A stretch of 64,000 bases of DNA from NCBI RefSeq assembly GCF_039538365.1, contig NZ_BAABCA010000001.1:806001-870000 (forward strand). The letters are read 5' to 3'. Source of the stretch: Postechiella marina (GTDB lineage Bacteria; Bacteroidota; Bacteroidia; Flavobacteriales; Flavobacteriaceae). A program made the position numbers and the translations under genes. Below the pieces are notes generated by a model. The model made no database searches. It had not been told where the DNA came from and saw only the letters and a program-made list of their open reading frames with translations. Position 1 is the first letter of the stretch, and every line of letters begins with the position of its first letter. Below are positions 34,651 to 43,055 of the stretch, in pieces.

Positions 34651-36204
34651 TTAATCTTCTGGAGGGTAGCCATGAATTTCTTCAAAGACTTCGTCAAAAT
34701 TGGTTCGCAGATAAGAGTTTAATTTCTTTCTATACTCGCCTCTTAGCCATTCTACAAAGTTAAATGTACTTTTACTAATGCATTTGGTATAGCGCTTAAT
34801 TCTAAAATCGATATCTTCTCCAAGTTTTTTTGCTAATGCTAAAGCATCATAAACATCTTCACTATTTTCTATACAAATTTTACCGTGTTGTGCTATAGAT
34901 CGTTCTAAAACAACCTTAGACGATTCTCCTGCTCGTATAGATTCTATATATGTTTTTTGAATATCAAAATAAACCTCTTCAGATTTACCAAATTCTGCTC
35001 TTAGCTCGTCTGGCATTTCATATCTAAAATTACTTTCTAACTCTTCATCACCTAAAATAGCATCTAAATAATAATTAGGAGATCTAAATATTTTTTGCCA
35101 ATCTAGATCTTCACCCCACGCACCAAAACGATGGAAGTTGTTTCCTAAATCTATAACACTAAACGAGCTTTTATTCTTAAAAATACGAGAACCACGCCCA
35201 ATCATTTGATAGTATAATGTTAACGATTTAGTAGCTCTATTTAAAATAATACTTTCTACAGATGGTTCATCAAAACCAGTAGTAAGTATACTAACAGATG
35301 TTAATATAGCTCCTGGTGTATTTTTAAACCACTTTAAAATTAATGCACGTTCTTTTTTAGAGTTAGTATTATCTAGGTGTGCAATAGGGTAACCTGCTCT
35401 TTTAAAGGTGTCGTAAACATGTAAAGAGGTGTTAATACCATTATTAAATATTAGAGTTTTCTTGCCTTTTGCGCGTTCTTCATAAGCCTGAATTAATTTA
35501 TCAAGCATACCATTATCTGTATATAAATCTTCAGAAGATTTTACAGTATAATCTCCATTAGCTCCTACGACTAATGATGTTAAGCCTACGTTGTAAGAAA
35601 ACATATCGGCACGAGCCAAAAATCCATTTTCTATTAAAGATTCTATCGTTTCTCCTACAATTAACTCATCATAATTATCAGTCATTGGTAGTTCCATGTT
35701 AGAACTTAAAGGTGTTGCTGTTACACCAAGAATAAACGACTGACTAAAGAATTTAAAAAGTTTTGTAAACGAGTTATAATGTGCCTCATCAATAATAACT
35801 AATCCTATATCAGAAATATCTAATTTATCATCGTTTAGTCTATTATTTAAGGTTTCTACCATGGCAACAAAACAACTGTAATCTGCTTGGTCGTCTAGGT
35901 TAGCTTTACTTTCTACAACTTTATTGTTAACTCCAAACTCGGTAAGCATTTTAGATGTTTGTCTGCATAGCTCAATTCTATGCGTCATCACTAATACTTT
36001 TTTATTGTGAAGTTTTAAGTATTGTCTAACTATTTCAGAGAAAATAACTGTTTTTCCTCCTCCTGTTGGTAATTGATATAATAAATGATAGTCTTTTGGA
36101 GAATCCTCAAAACTTTGAAAAATTTTATCAATAGCTCCTTTTTGATAACTATATAAATCTTTACCTGTTTTTCTTTCTTCTAATTCTGTTGTGGATATCG
36201 GCAT
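34651..36204 (-). CDS. RadD-like superfamily 2 helicase
   Basis: 517 residues from MPISTTELEERKTGKDLYSY; an upstream in-frame Met (36225) falls in the promoter element. Motifs: LYQLPTGGGKTVIFSEI (Walker A), MTHRIELCRQT, VIIDEAHYNSF (DEAH), LGVTATPLSSN, FNNGINTSL, LTTGFDEP and QMIGRGSR. This is the layout of the RadD/UvrB-like DEAD/DEAH helicases acting on DNA or in DNA repair. The C-terminal 150 residues have no motif I can name. Single gene. Confidence 0.85.
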   Translation of the reverse strand: MPISTTELEERKTGKDLYSYQKGAIDKIFQSFEDSPKDYHLLYQLPTGGGKTVIFSEIVRQYLKLHNKKVLVMTHRIELCRQTSKMLTEFGVNNKVVESKANLDDQADYSCFVAMVETLNNRLNDDKLDISDIGLVIIDEAHYNSFTKLFKFFSQSFILGVTATPLSSNMELPMTDNYDELIVGETIESLIENGFLARADMFSYNVGLTSLVVGANGDYTVKSSEDLYTDNGMLDKLIQAYEERAKGKKTLIFNNGINTSLHVYDTFKRAGYPIAHLDNTNSKKERALILKWFKNTPGAILTSVSILTTGFDEPSVESIILNRATKSLTLYYQMIGRGSRIFKNKSSFSVIDLGNNFHRFGAWGEDLDWQKIFRSPNYYLDAILGDEELESNFRYEMPDELRAEFGKSEEVYFDIQKTYIESIRAGESSKVVLERSIAQHGKICIENSEDVYDALALAKKLGEDIDFRIKRYTKCISKSTFNFVEWLRGEYRKKLNSYLRTNFDEVFEEIHGYPPED

Positions 36205-36224
36205 GAATACAATTTTGTAGCGCA

Positions 36225-36232
36225 CAAAAATA
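36225..36232 (-). promoter_or_regulatory. Candidate promoter of the RadD-like gene (-7 element)
   Basis: TATTTTTG on the minus strand, exact TAnnTTTG, 21 bases before the ATG at 36204. Confidence 0.42.
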
Positions 36233-36347
36233 ACACCTTTCGAGCGTTTATAACGAATGATTGACCGGAAAATTCTAGATTTTTTTTAATTCTGAAGATT
36301 TAATATGGATTTTTTTTAAAGTTTACACCACTATAAAAAGTAATTTA

Positions 36348-36355
36348 TATTTTTG
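36348..36355 (+). promoter_or_regulatory. Candidate promoter of the aldo/keto reductase (-7 element)
   Basis: TATTTTTG, exact TAnnTTTG, 21 bases before the ATG at 36376. A possible -33 element GTTTAC lies about 23 bases upstream. Confidence 0.42.
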
Positions 36356-36375
36356 CATTTCATTTTTATAAAGCT

Positions 36376-37386
36376 ATGCAAATAAACGATAAAAGTAATA
36401 CTACAAGTTACCAAGCCTCACCAAAAAGATACGACTCCATGACTTATAATAGAAGCGGAAAAAGTGGTGTTTTACTACCTGCCTTATCTTTAGGTTTGTG
36501 GCATAATTTTGGTTTTGTTGATGCCATACAAAATGCTAGAAGTGTTTTACGTACTGCATTCGATTTAGGAATTACTCATTTCGATTTAGCTAATAATTAT
36601 GGGCCTCCTTATGGCTCGGCCGAAGAGAACTTTGGTACAATTTTAAAAACTGATTTTAAACCATACAGAGACGAGCTTTTTATAGCTACCAAAGCAGGTT
36701 ACGATATGTGGCCAGGACCTTATGGTAACCTAGGTTCTAGAAAATATTTAATTTCGAGTATAGACCAAAGTTTAAAACGTATGAATTTAGATTATGTTGA
36801 TATTTTTTATCATCATAGACCAGATCCAGATACGCCTTTAGAAGAAACTATGGGAGCTCTTGCAGATATTGTAAGACAAGGAAAAGCGTTGTATGCTGGA
36901 ATATCTAATTATGAAGCTAAAGAAGCAGATAAGGCAGCTAAAATACTTAAAGACTTAAATGTGCCTTTTATATTGCATCAAGCACGATATTCTATGTTAG
37001 ATCGCTGGGTAGAGAAAGATTTACTAAACACTCTAAAAGACAATGGTGTTGGTTGTATTGCTTTTTCACCTTTAGCACAAGGCATGCTTACAGATAAATA
37101 TTTAAATGGTATTCCTGAAGGCTCTCGTGCAGCCAAAGATTTAACGTATTTAAATACAGAAACAGTAAATAATAATATTGAAAAAATACAGGCTTTAAAT
37201 ACTATAGCAAAGCAACGCGGACAAAAATTATCGCAAATGGCAATTGCTTGGATTTTAAGACAACCTCAAGTAGCATCTGTGCTGATTGGCGCTAGCTCTT
37301 CAAGTCAATTAAAAGAAAATGTAAAAGCTTTAGATTATTTAAGTTTTACAGATGAAGAGTTAAAATTAATTAATGATATACTGTAG
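36376..37386 (+). CDS. Aldo/keto reductase
   Basis: 336-residue TIM-barrel NADPH oxidoreductase, close in layout to the E. coli YghZ/MgrA group (methylglyoxal and L-glyceraldehyde 3-phosphate reductases). Seen: GITHFDLANNYGPPYGSAEE with catalytic Asp and Tyr, IATKAGYDMWPG with catalytic Lys, DYVDIFYHHRPDP with the His, and the cofactor-binding SVLIGASSSSQLKENV. Physiological substrate unknown. Monocistronic, divergent from the RadD-like gene. Confidence 0.92.
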   Translation: MQINDKSNTTSYQASPKRYDSMTYNRSGKSGVLLPALSLGLWHNFGFVDAIQNARSVLRTAFDLGITHFDLANNYGPPYGSAEENFGTILKTDFKPYRDELFIATKAGYDMWPGPYGNLGSRKYLISSIDQSLKRMNLDYVDIFYHHRPDPDTPLEETMGALADIVRQGKALYAGISNYEAKEADKAAKILKDLNVPFILHQARYSMLDRWVEKDLLNTLKDNGVGCIAFSPLAQGMLTDKYLNGIPEGSRAAKDLTYLNTETVNNNIEKIQALNTIAKQRGQKLSQMAIAWILRQPQVASVLIGASSSSQLKENVKALDYLSFTDEELKLINDIL

Positions 37387-37405
37387 ATATAAACCCGTTT
37401 ATGTT

Positions 37406-37693
37406 TTAGATTTTATTTTTAAAGGAGATGTTAGTTATCCAAACAACATAAGTTCCTAAGGCTGCTAGATTGCCAAATATCCAAAAGCCTAAATAAATGC
37501 CAAGTATGGGCATGCCACAATTGGCTCTAACTGTTTCTATTTTTGGAACAAAAATATGGGGAAACACTACAAAATTGCTTATTAAAATTAAAGCTAGAAC
37601 TAAAAATTTCGAAATATTAAGTTTTAGTTTATCAATTAAAAAGTAAATTAATACTTGCATTCCCGATATAAAGGAAATAAAAACAAGTATCAT
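37406..37693 (-). CDS. Small three-helix membrane protein
   Basis: 95 residues with three hydrophobic stretches (about 2-19, 28-48, 65-88) and a single Cys in RANCGMPILGIYLG. I do not recognise a family. Its ATG overlaps the stop of the secreted-protein gene by four bases (ATGA), so the two form a unit. Confidence 0.72.
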   Translation of the reverse strand: MILVFISFISGMQVLIYFLIDKLKLNISKFLVLALILISNFVVFPHIFVPKIETVRANCGMPILGIYLGFWIFGNLAALGTYVVWITNISFKNKI

Positions 37694-38370
37694 TCTTTAA
37701 TAATTATTATAGTAACTTTTACACCTGCTGCAAGTGCCCATACCTTACCAGTAATAACACTGCTTTTATCGTCTACAATTCTATATTGTGCTGTATTTGG
37801 TAATGCACTACCTTCATTTATAGCATAAAACTCAATTTTATTAAAGCCTTCTTCCAGATTTAATTTAAAACCATTAAATCCTCTGCTTAAATATTCGCGA
37901 GATCTAATAACATCACCATTTACTATAACCCTTAATAAATCGCCATCAATCATACCATGATCTCGGTATTGAATATTTATATATTTAGATGTTGTTCTAT
38001 AATCTCCCCAATAAGCATCTTCTTTTAATCCGCTATTTTCGCCATGACCTTCTGGTAGCAAAGCTTTTTCAATTTTCTCTAATTTTTTAGTGTATAATTC
38101 ACCTGGATTAGCAAATTCTTCACTAGGAAACATAGAAAATTCTTTTTTAGGTAAATTTAATTCTGGTAATGGTTTAGGAAAATCTAAACTACTCAATTTA
38201 TCTTTTAAATCTGGTTTAGCTGGTAATAATGGCTTAGAGTCTAACGAGTCTTTAGGTGCTTTAACTGCAGGAATAGCAAAAGATTTATTTTTACTATCTA
38301 TTTGTGCATTCAGTCCAAAAGACATAAATAACAATGTTAAAAAAGAAAAATAAAAGACAGTCAACTTCAT
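37690..38370 (-). CDS. Secreted protein of unknown function
   Basis: 226 residues. Signal peptide (MKLTVFYFSFLTLLFMSFGLNA, cleavage before QID). A Pro/Lys/Leu-rich stretch follows (about 35-85, with PKPLPELNLPKKEF), then a globular part (about 105-226: EDAYWGDYRTTSKYINIQYRD, DGDLLRVIVNGDVI, GFKLNLEEGFNKIEFYAINEG, and AAGVKVTIIIIKE). The second half resembles beta-sandwich domains of periplasmic proteins, but I cannot name it. Coupled to the small membrane protein downstream; TATCTTTG promoter upstream. Confidence 0.78.
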   Translation of the reverse strand: MKLTVFYFSFLTLLFMSFGLNAQIDSKNKSFAIPAVKAPKDSLDSKPLLPAKPDLKDKLSSLDFPKPLPELNLPKKEFSMFPSEEFANPGELYTKKLEKIEKALLPEGHGENSGLKEDAYWGDYRTTSKYINIQYRDHGMIDGDLLRVIVNGDVIRSREYLSRGFNGFKLNLEEGFNKIEFYAINEGSALPNTAQYRIVDDKSSVITGKVWALAAGVKVTIIIIKE

Positions 38371-38416
38371 TTGTAATGTAATATGTGTTGTTTAAAAATG
38401 ACACACTTTTAAGTCT

Positions 38417-38424
38417 CAAAGATA
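38417..38424 (-). promoter_or_regulatory. Candidate promoter of the secreted/membrane pair (-7 element)
   Basis: TATCTTTG on the minus strand, exact TAnnTTTG, 46 bases before the ATG at 38370. Confidence 0.42.
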
Positions 38425-38606
38425 TTTTTTTAAATGAAACGCGTCAAGTGCTTTAGCTATAAATTAACAAATACCGTTCCTAAATATATAATATAGTATA
38501 AAATTATTTTTTTTAGTGCGATAATTAAAACGCATTTGTAATCAGAAATTTAAGGCATCATTTTTGTGTTAATTAACAGATTATTAACATTTTAAATTAT
38601 AATATA

Positions 38607-39164
38607 ATGAGACGAACAAAATTACTTCCAGAAGTAAATGCCGGTTCCATGGCAGACATTGCATTTTTATTACTTGTTTTCTTTTTAGTAACAGCGGTTA
38701 TACCCAAAGACCAAGGTATACAACGAAAATTACCAAAAGAGTGTCCGCCTGGTATAGATTGTTCTGGAGACATTTACGAACGTAATATTTTGCGAATAGC
38801 TATTAATAGCGAAAATGAAATAATGGTAAATAATCTGGTAACACCAATTAATGAGGTTAAAAATATTACAAAAACATTTATTGATAATAATGGTAATGGT
38901 AGTTGTACATATTGTAGCGGAAATAAATCTAATATCTCTTCAGACCATCCAACAAAAGCTATTATTTCTCTGCAGAACACAAAATTAACAAGCTATAGTA
39001 AATTTATAGCTGTACAAGACGAAATAACAAAAGCTTACTTTGAATTGCGTTCTAAGTACAGTGAAAATGTGTTAAAAAAATCGCCAGAAATGCTATCAGA
39101 AGAAGATATAAAAACTTTGAAAAAAGTATATCCTTTTATTCTTTCTGAAACTGAAATAAAATAA
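38607..39164 (+). CDS. ExbD/TolR-like protein with extra cysteines
   Basis: 185 residues. N-terminus RRTKLLPEVNAGSMADIAFLLLVFFLVTAVI is the ExbD/TolR membrane helix with the proton-path Asp17. The periplasmic part is longer than usual and holds two cysteine pairs, Cys46/Cys52 (CPPGIDC) and Cys100/Cys103 (CTYC). ExbD normally works with ExbB to energise TonB or Tol systems, but no exbB, tonB or tolQ is next to it, so it may use an ExbB encoded elsewhere. Two TonB-type outer-membrane proteins are in the same window but not linked. Confidence 0.85.
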   Translation: MRRTKLLPEVNAGSMADIAFLLLVFFLVTAVIPKDQGIQRKLPKECPPGIDCSGDIYERNILRIAINSENEIMVNNLVTPINEVKNITKTFIDNNGNGSCTYCSGNKSNISSDHPTKAIISLQNTKLTSYSKFIAVQDEITKAYFELRSKYSENVLKKSPEMLSEEDIKTLKKVYPFILSETEIK

Positions 39165-39174
39165 GTTATAAGGC

Positions 39175-39204
39175 GCCATTACTTAGCGGCAACTTAGTAA
39201 TGGC
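39175..39204. terminator. Weak hairpin between convergent genes
   Basis: GCCATTACT (39175-39183) pairs with AGTAATGGC (39196-39204) around a 12-base loop between the ExbD-like gene and the convergent cytochrome gene. T-runs are poor on both sides, so the terminator role is a positional guess. Confidence 0.45.
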
Positions 39205-39212
39205 TCCTCTGT

Positions 39213-39686
39213 TTATTTTAAATCATACCAATCAATATCTTTTAAATTCTCTCTTCTTCCCTTGTTTTCTGGTGCGTAGTGTGTAGCTAGATAGTTAACT
39301 ATAATAGATTCGTTTTCTCCTAAATCCCATAAATTTTGGGTTTCTTGCATCCATTTAATAATGCTTGACCATCCTTCTTTTGTAGCTCTGTTTTGAGTAA
39401 CTAATTTTGCCGAGTGGCATGGTGTGCAGCTTATTACTACTTCGAATAATCCATCACCTTCTTTAAAACCTGTTGGCAAGTGTATACCATTTTTTATTTC
39501 ATTAGGGTCAATACCATCTGTAGACACATATTGATTAACCTCTACCTCTTCTTTCTGAGTATTTAAAAAAGATGGGTTTGTAATTTTTATAATTAGCATT
39601 ATAGCAACAAATACTAACAAAGCAAAAAACAAAACAAGTTTTATATATATAGCTTTTACAGTTTGTTTAAAATCGTTCGAATTCAT
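39213..39686 (-). CDS. Membrane-anchored monohaem cytochrome c, partner of the sulfite-oxidase-like enzyme
   Basis: 157 residues: N-terminal membrane helix (about 14-34) and a c-type domain with haem motif CTPCH (87-91). A methionine suited as the sixth ligand is in IIKWMQETQNLW. It starts right after the stop of the molybdoenzyme gene (no gap). The pair resembles SorA/SorB sulfite dehydrogenases, where the cytochrome takes electrons from the Mo subunit. Here the cytochrome is membrane-bound and probably passes electrons to the respiratory chain. Confidence 0.83.
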   Translation of the reverse strand: MNSNDFKQTVKAIYIKLVLFFALLVFVAIMLIIKITNPSFLNTQKEEVEVNQYVSTDGIDPNEIKNGIHLPTGFKEGDGLFEVVISCTPCHSAKLVTQNRATKEGWSSIIKWMQETQNLWDLGENESIIVNYLATHYAPENKGRRENLKDIDWYDLK

Positions 39687-40907
39687 TTACTTTACTTTTA
39701 CAGCTATTCGGTGACACGCATTATTTAAATAGCCTTTTGGGTTCCAGCCAGGTACAATCATGGGTTGGCTTACTCCATTTTCGTCTGTTGCTTTCGCCCA
39801 AACCTCATAATATCCTTTTTTAGGGAATTTTATTGTTGCATTAAAATGCTGCCAAGCTAAACGATTTATAGGCTTGTTAAGCACGCATGTGTTCCATGTG
39901 GCTCCAAAATCTATAGAGTACGCCATAGACTTAACTGCTAATTCTCCAGCCCATGCATGACCTTTAATATTTAAAGATTCGCCTTCGTTTATCATAGCTC
40001 CAGTTTTGGGGTATGTAATTAAAGATTTTACTGGCATACTTTCAATAATACACATGTTTTCTTCTTTAACTTTATCGCCAGGAGAAACCGTGTTACATGG
40101 TACAGTATACGACGGAGCTTTCATTTTAGCGCCATCATGTATTTTGTCTCGTACGCTAATTCCTTTTATCCATTTTCCCGAAGTCGATGCAGGCCAGCCA
40201 CCAGCTACTAAACGTAATGGATAGCCATGAGTTAAAGGAATATCTTCTCCATTCATTTTAAAAGCTAAAAGCGTTTCTTCTTGATAGGCTTTATACATGG
40301 GTACACCTCTAGAAATAGCTTCTTTAGTTGGGTCTTTGCTTAAATGTATATCTGCGCCATGATAGCCTATATAAACAGCATTGTTTTTAATGCCAACATC
40401 TTCAAGTACATCTTTAAGTCTAACACCTGTCCATTCTGCACAAGAAACAGCGCCAATAGTCCATTGATTGCCTTTTGCAGGCGGATTAAATTCACTACGA
40501 CCATTACCACCACACTCTAAAGTTAGCTGGTAGGTATAATGTTTAAATTTAGTTTTTAAATCTTGTAATGTATATGTTTTAGAACTAACAACAGATTCAC
40601 CATCAAAGGTTATAGTCCATTTAGAAACATCTATATCTTGCGGAATTAGTCCGTTATTTCTAACAAACATAGACTTGTTAGGCGTAACGTTATCATTTAA
40701 TAAATGTGCTTTAGCTTCAATATTCCATGGTTTATTGTTTAAAATGGTCATTTCTGGATCTTTTCCAAATAATTTATAGGGATCTGGATCTTGAAATACT
40801 AGTGGGGTGTAATTATCAGGCATTGACGCAGAGTAAATAATATTTCCGCCAATTAAAGTTGCTGCAGAGCTTAGCAACGATTTTTTAATAAAATGTCTTC
40901 TTTTCAA
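39687..40907 (-). CDS. Sulfite-oxidase-like molybdopterin enzyme, Tat-exported
   Basis: 406 residues. N-terminus KRRHFIKKSLLSSAATLIGG is a twin-arginine signal, so the enzyme is exported folded with its cofactor. The sulfite-oxidase fold is shown by QLTLECGGNGRSEF (Cys ligand of molybdenum), WTIGAVSCAEWTGVRL, GYHGAD, HGYPLRLVAGGWPA, VRDKIHDG, and the C-terminal dimerisation domain (about 280-406). The likely reaction is periplasmic sulfite to sulfate, with electrons passed to the cytochrome next door; other substrates cannot be excluded. Mo cofactor genes are elsewhere. It begins 11 bases after the E1 dehydrogenase gene. Confidence 0.9.
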   Translation of the reverse strand: MKRRHFIKKSLLSSAATLIGGNIIYSASMPDNYTPLVFQDPDPYKLFGKDPEMTILNNKPWNIEAKAHLLNDNVTPNKSMFVRNNGLIPQDIDVSKWTITFDGESVVSSKTYTLQDLKTKFKHYTYQLTLECGGNGRSEFNPPAKGNQWTIGAVSCAEWTGVRLKDVLEDVGIKNNAVYIGYHGADIHLSKDPTKEAISRGVPMYKAYQEETLLAFKMNGEDIPLTHGYPLRLVAGGWPASTSGKWIKGISVRDKIHDGAKMKAPSYTVPCNTVSPGDKVKEENMCIIESMPVKSLITYPKTGAMINEGESLNIKGHAWAGELAVKSMAYSIDFGATWNTCVLNKPINRLAWQHFNATIKFPKKGYYEVWAKATDENGVSQPMIVPGWNPKGYLNNACHRIAVKVK

Positions 40908-40918
40908 TGTATAGGGTT

Positions 40919-42922
40919 TTAATAAGATAATAAAGCTTTTAAAGCTTTTTCAAATTTGGTTTTAGGTAAATATTGGGTTTCTAGTTGTTTAGCAAAAGGG
41001 ATAGGAGTTTCCATGCTTGCTACACGCTTTACAGGTGCATCTAAATACTCAAAGCAATGCTCCATAATTAAAGCAGAAATATCGCTTGCAACACCTCCAA
41101 ATAAAGAGTCTTCTTGCAGTATTATTGCTTTTCCTGTTTTTTTAACCGATGCATAAATGGTTGCTACATCTAGTGGTTTAAGTGTGCGTAAGTCGATAAC
41201 ATCGGCATCTATTTCTGGGTTATTAGTCAAAGTTTCTAATGCCCAATGTACTGCAGCGCCATAGCTTATAACAGTAACATCGTTTCCAGATTTTAAAATA
41301 GAAGCTTTTCCAAAAGGAGTTGTATAATAACTTGTAGGCACATCCTCTCGTATGGTTCTGTATAGGCCTTTATGCTCGAAAAATAACACCGGATTAGGGT
41401 CGTTTATAGCGTTAGCTAACAAACCTTTGGCATCTGCAGGAAAAGCAGGATATACTACTTTTAAACCTGGTGTTTTTGTAAACCACGCTTCGTTTGTTTG
41501 AGAATGAAACGGTCCTGCTGCAATGCCACCACCACAAGGCATCCTTATTACCACATCGGCCTTTTGACCCCATCTATAAAAAGATTTGGCTAAATAATTT
41601 ACAATAGGGTTAAAACCAGAACTAGCAAAGTCTGCAAATTGCATTTCTACAACTGCTTTCATACCAGCTATAGACAAGCCCATTCCAGTTTCTATTATTG
41701 CAGATTCGCATATAGGTGTATTTCTAACACGATCTTTTCCAAATTGCTTAACAAAACCATCGGTAACTTTAAACACACCTCCATAATCTGCAATATCTTG
41801 TCCCATTAATACGAGGTTATTATGGGTTTCCATACTTTGTTTTAAACCTTCAGAAATGGCATCAATAAAACGAAGTTCTTGAGTATTTGTGCTTTTTTTA
41901 GTTGTCTGATTATCAAAACTCTTATAAACATCATCTAACTCGATAGTTTCAATAGGTGTTATTTCAGATTCATTAAAAGACACCTCTAAATGTTCGTTTA
42001 TTTCATTAATAAAATCACTTTTAATTTTAGTCTCTATGTTTTCATTTAAAAGACCTTCTTCTCTTAAAAATGTTTCAAAATTCACAACCGGATCTCTCTT
42101 GCCCCAAGTCTCTAAAAGGTCTTCTGGAACATATTTTGTTCCGCTAGCTTCTTCATGTCCGCGCATTCTAAACGTTTTAAATTCAATTAAAACAGGTCGC
42201 GGATTTTCGCGAATACTCATTGCTATTTTAGATACTTTTTTATATATTTTTAAAATATTATTACCATCAATAATATGCGATTCCATACCGTAACCCACAC
42301 CTTTATCTGCTATGTTTTTACAATTATATTGCTCTTTTGTAGGTGTAGACAATCCATAGCCATTATTTTCAACACAAAACAAAACGGGCAATTGCCATAC
42401 AGAAGCGACATTTAAAGCCTCATGAAAATCGCCTTCGCTTGTGCCTCCTTCTCCTGTAAAAACTGCTGTAACCTCTTTATTATTTTTTAATTTTGAAGCT
42501 AGAGCTATGCCATCGGCAACGCCAAGTTGTGGACCTAAATGAGAAATCATCCCTACAATATTATATTGCTGTGTACCAAAGTGAAACGATCTATCTCTGC
42601 CCTTTGTAAACCCAGAGGCTTTACCTTGCCATTGGGCAAATAACCTATATAAAGGAATGTTTCTAGTTGTAAATACACCAAGGTTTCGGTGCATTGGTAA
42701 TATATATTCGTTGCTGTTAAGCGCCATGGTTACACCTACCGAAATTGCTTCTTGGCCTATACCAGAAAACCACTTGCTTATTTTACCTTGCCTTAATAAA
42801 ACAAGCATTTTCTCTTCTATCATTCTAGGTTTCAGTAGGTTTTTATAAAGCGTAAGCAATAATTCTTTCTCGTAATTACCTTTCTTGTATTTTATTTTAT
42901 TAAAAACTTTTGAATTACTCAT
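40919..42922 (-). CDS. Fused E1 alpha-beta of a branched-chain 2-oxoacid dehydrogenase
   Basis: 667 residues from MSNSKVFNKIKYKKGNYEK; a longer frame to 43135 would run into the divergent gene and carries unlike sequence. Residues about 1-325 are E1 alpha with the thiamine-diphosphate motif (VFTGEGGTSEGDFHEALN...VENNGYGLSTP) and the phosphorylation-loop-like RMRGHEEASG. About 345-667 are E1 beta (LVLMGQDIADYGGVFKVT, ESAIIETGMGLSIAGMKAV, MPCGGGIAAGPFHSQ). The single-chain form is common in flavobacteria and acts with E2 and E3 encoded elsewhere, decarboxylating branched-chain 2-oxoacids, which also supplies branched fatty-acid primers. Exact substrate is inferred. Confidence 0.92.
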   Translation of the reverse strand: MSNSKVFNKIKYKKGNYEKELLLTLYKNLLKPRMIEEKMLVLLRQGKISKWFSGIGQEAISVGVTMALNSNEYILPMHRNLGVFTTRNIPLYRLFAQWQGKASGFTKGRDRSFHFGTQQYNIVGMISHLGPQLGVADGIALASKLKNNKEVTAVFTGEGGTSEGDFHEALNVASVWQLPVLFCVENNGYGLSTPTKEQYNCKNIADKGVGYGMESHIIDGNNILKIYKKVSKIAMSIRENPRPVLIEFKTFRMRGHEEASGTKYVPEDLLETWGKRDPVVNFETFLREEGLLNENIETKIKSDFINEINEHLEVSFNESEITPIETIELDDVYKSFDNQTTKKSTNTQELRFIDAISEGLKQSMETHNNLVLMGQDIADYGGVFKVTDGFVKQFGKDRVRNTPICESAIIETGMGLSIAGMKAVVEMQFADFASSGFNPIVNYLAKSFYRWGQKADVVIRMPCGGGIAAGPFHSQTNEAWFTKTPGLKVVYPAFPADAKGLLANAINDPNPVLFFEHKGLYRTIREDVPTSYYTTPFGKASILKSGNDVTVISYGAAVHWALETLTNNPEIDADVIDLRTLKPLDVATIYASVKKTGKAIILQEDSLFGGVASDISALIMEHCFEYLDAPVKRVASMETPIPFAKQLETQYLPKTKFEKALKALLSY

Positions 42923-42945
42923 AAATTTGCAGGGTGTAACAATAT

Positions 42946-42953
42946 CAAATATA
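42946..42953 (-). promoter_or_regulatory. Candidate promoter of the E1/sulfite-oxidase-like unit (-7 element)
   Basis: TATATTTG on the minus strand, exact TAnnTTTG, 24 bases before the ATG at 42922. Confidence 0.45.
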
Positions 42954-43021
42954 ATATAAAAAGCCTCTATAAGTGAAGATGAGATATAAAATACAATGTT
43001 AAAATCTATATAATGTTTTTG

Positions 43022-43029
43022 TACATTTG
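43022..43029 (+). promoter_or_regulatory. Candidate promoter of the 2OG-oxygenase unit (-7 element)
   Basis: TACATTTG, exact TAnnTTTG, 27 bases before the ATG at 43056. It lies 69 bases from the divergent element at 42946-42953. Confidence 0.42.
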
Positions 43030-43055
43030 TATTAATCACATCTAAATATATACTG

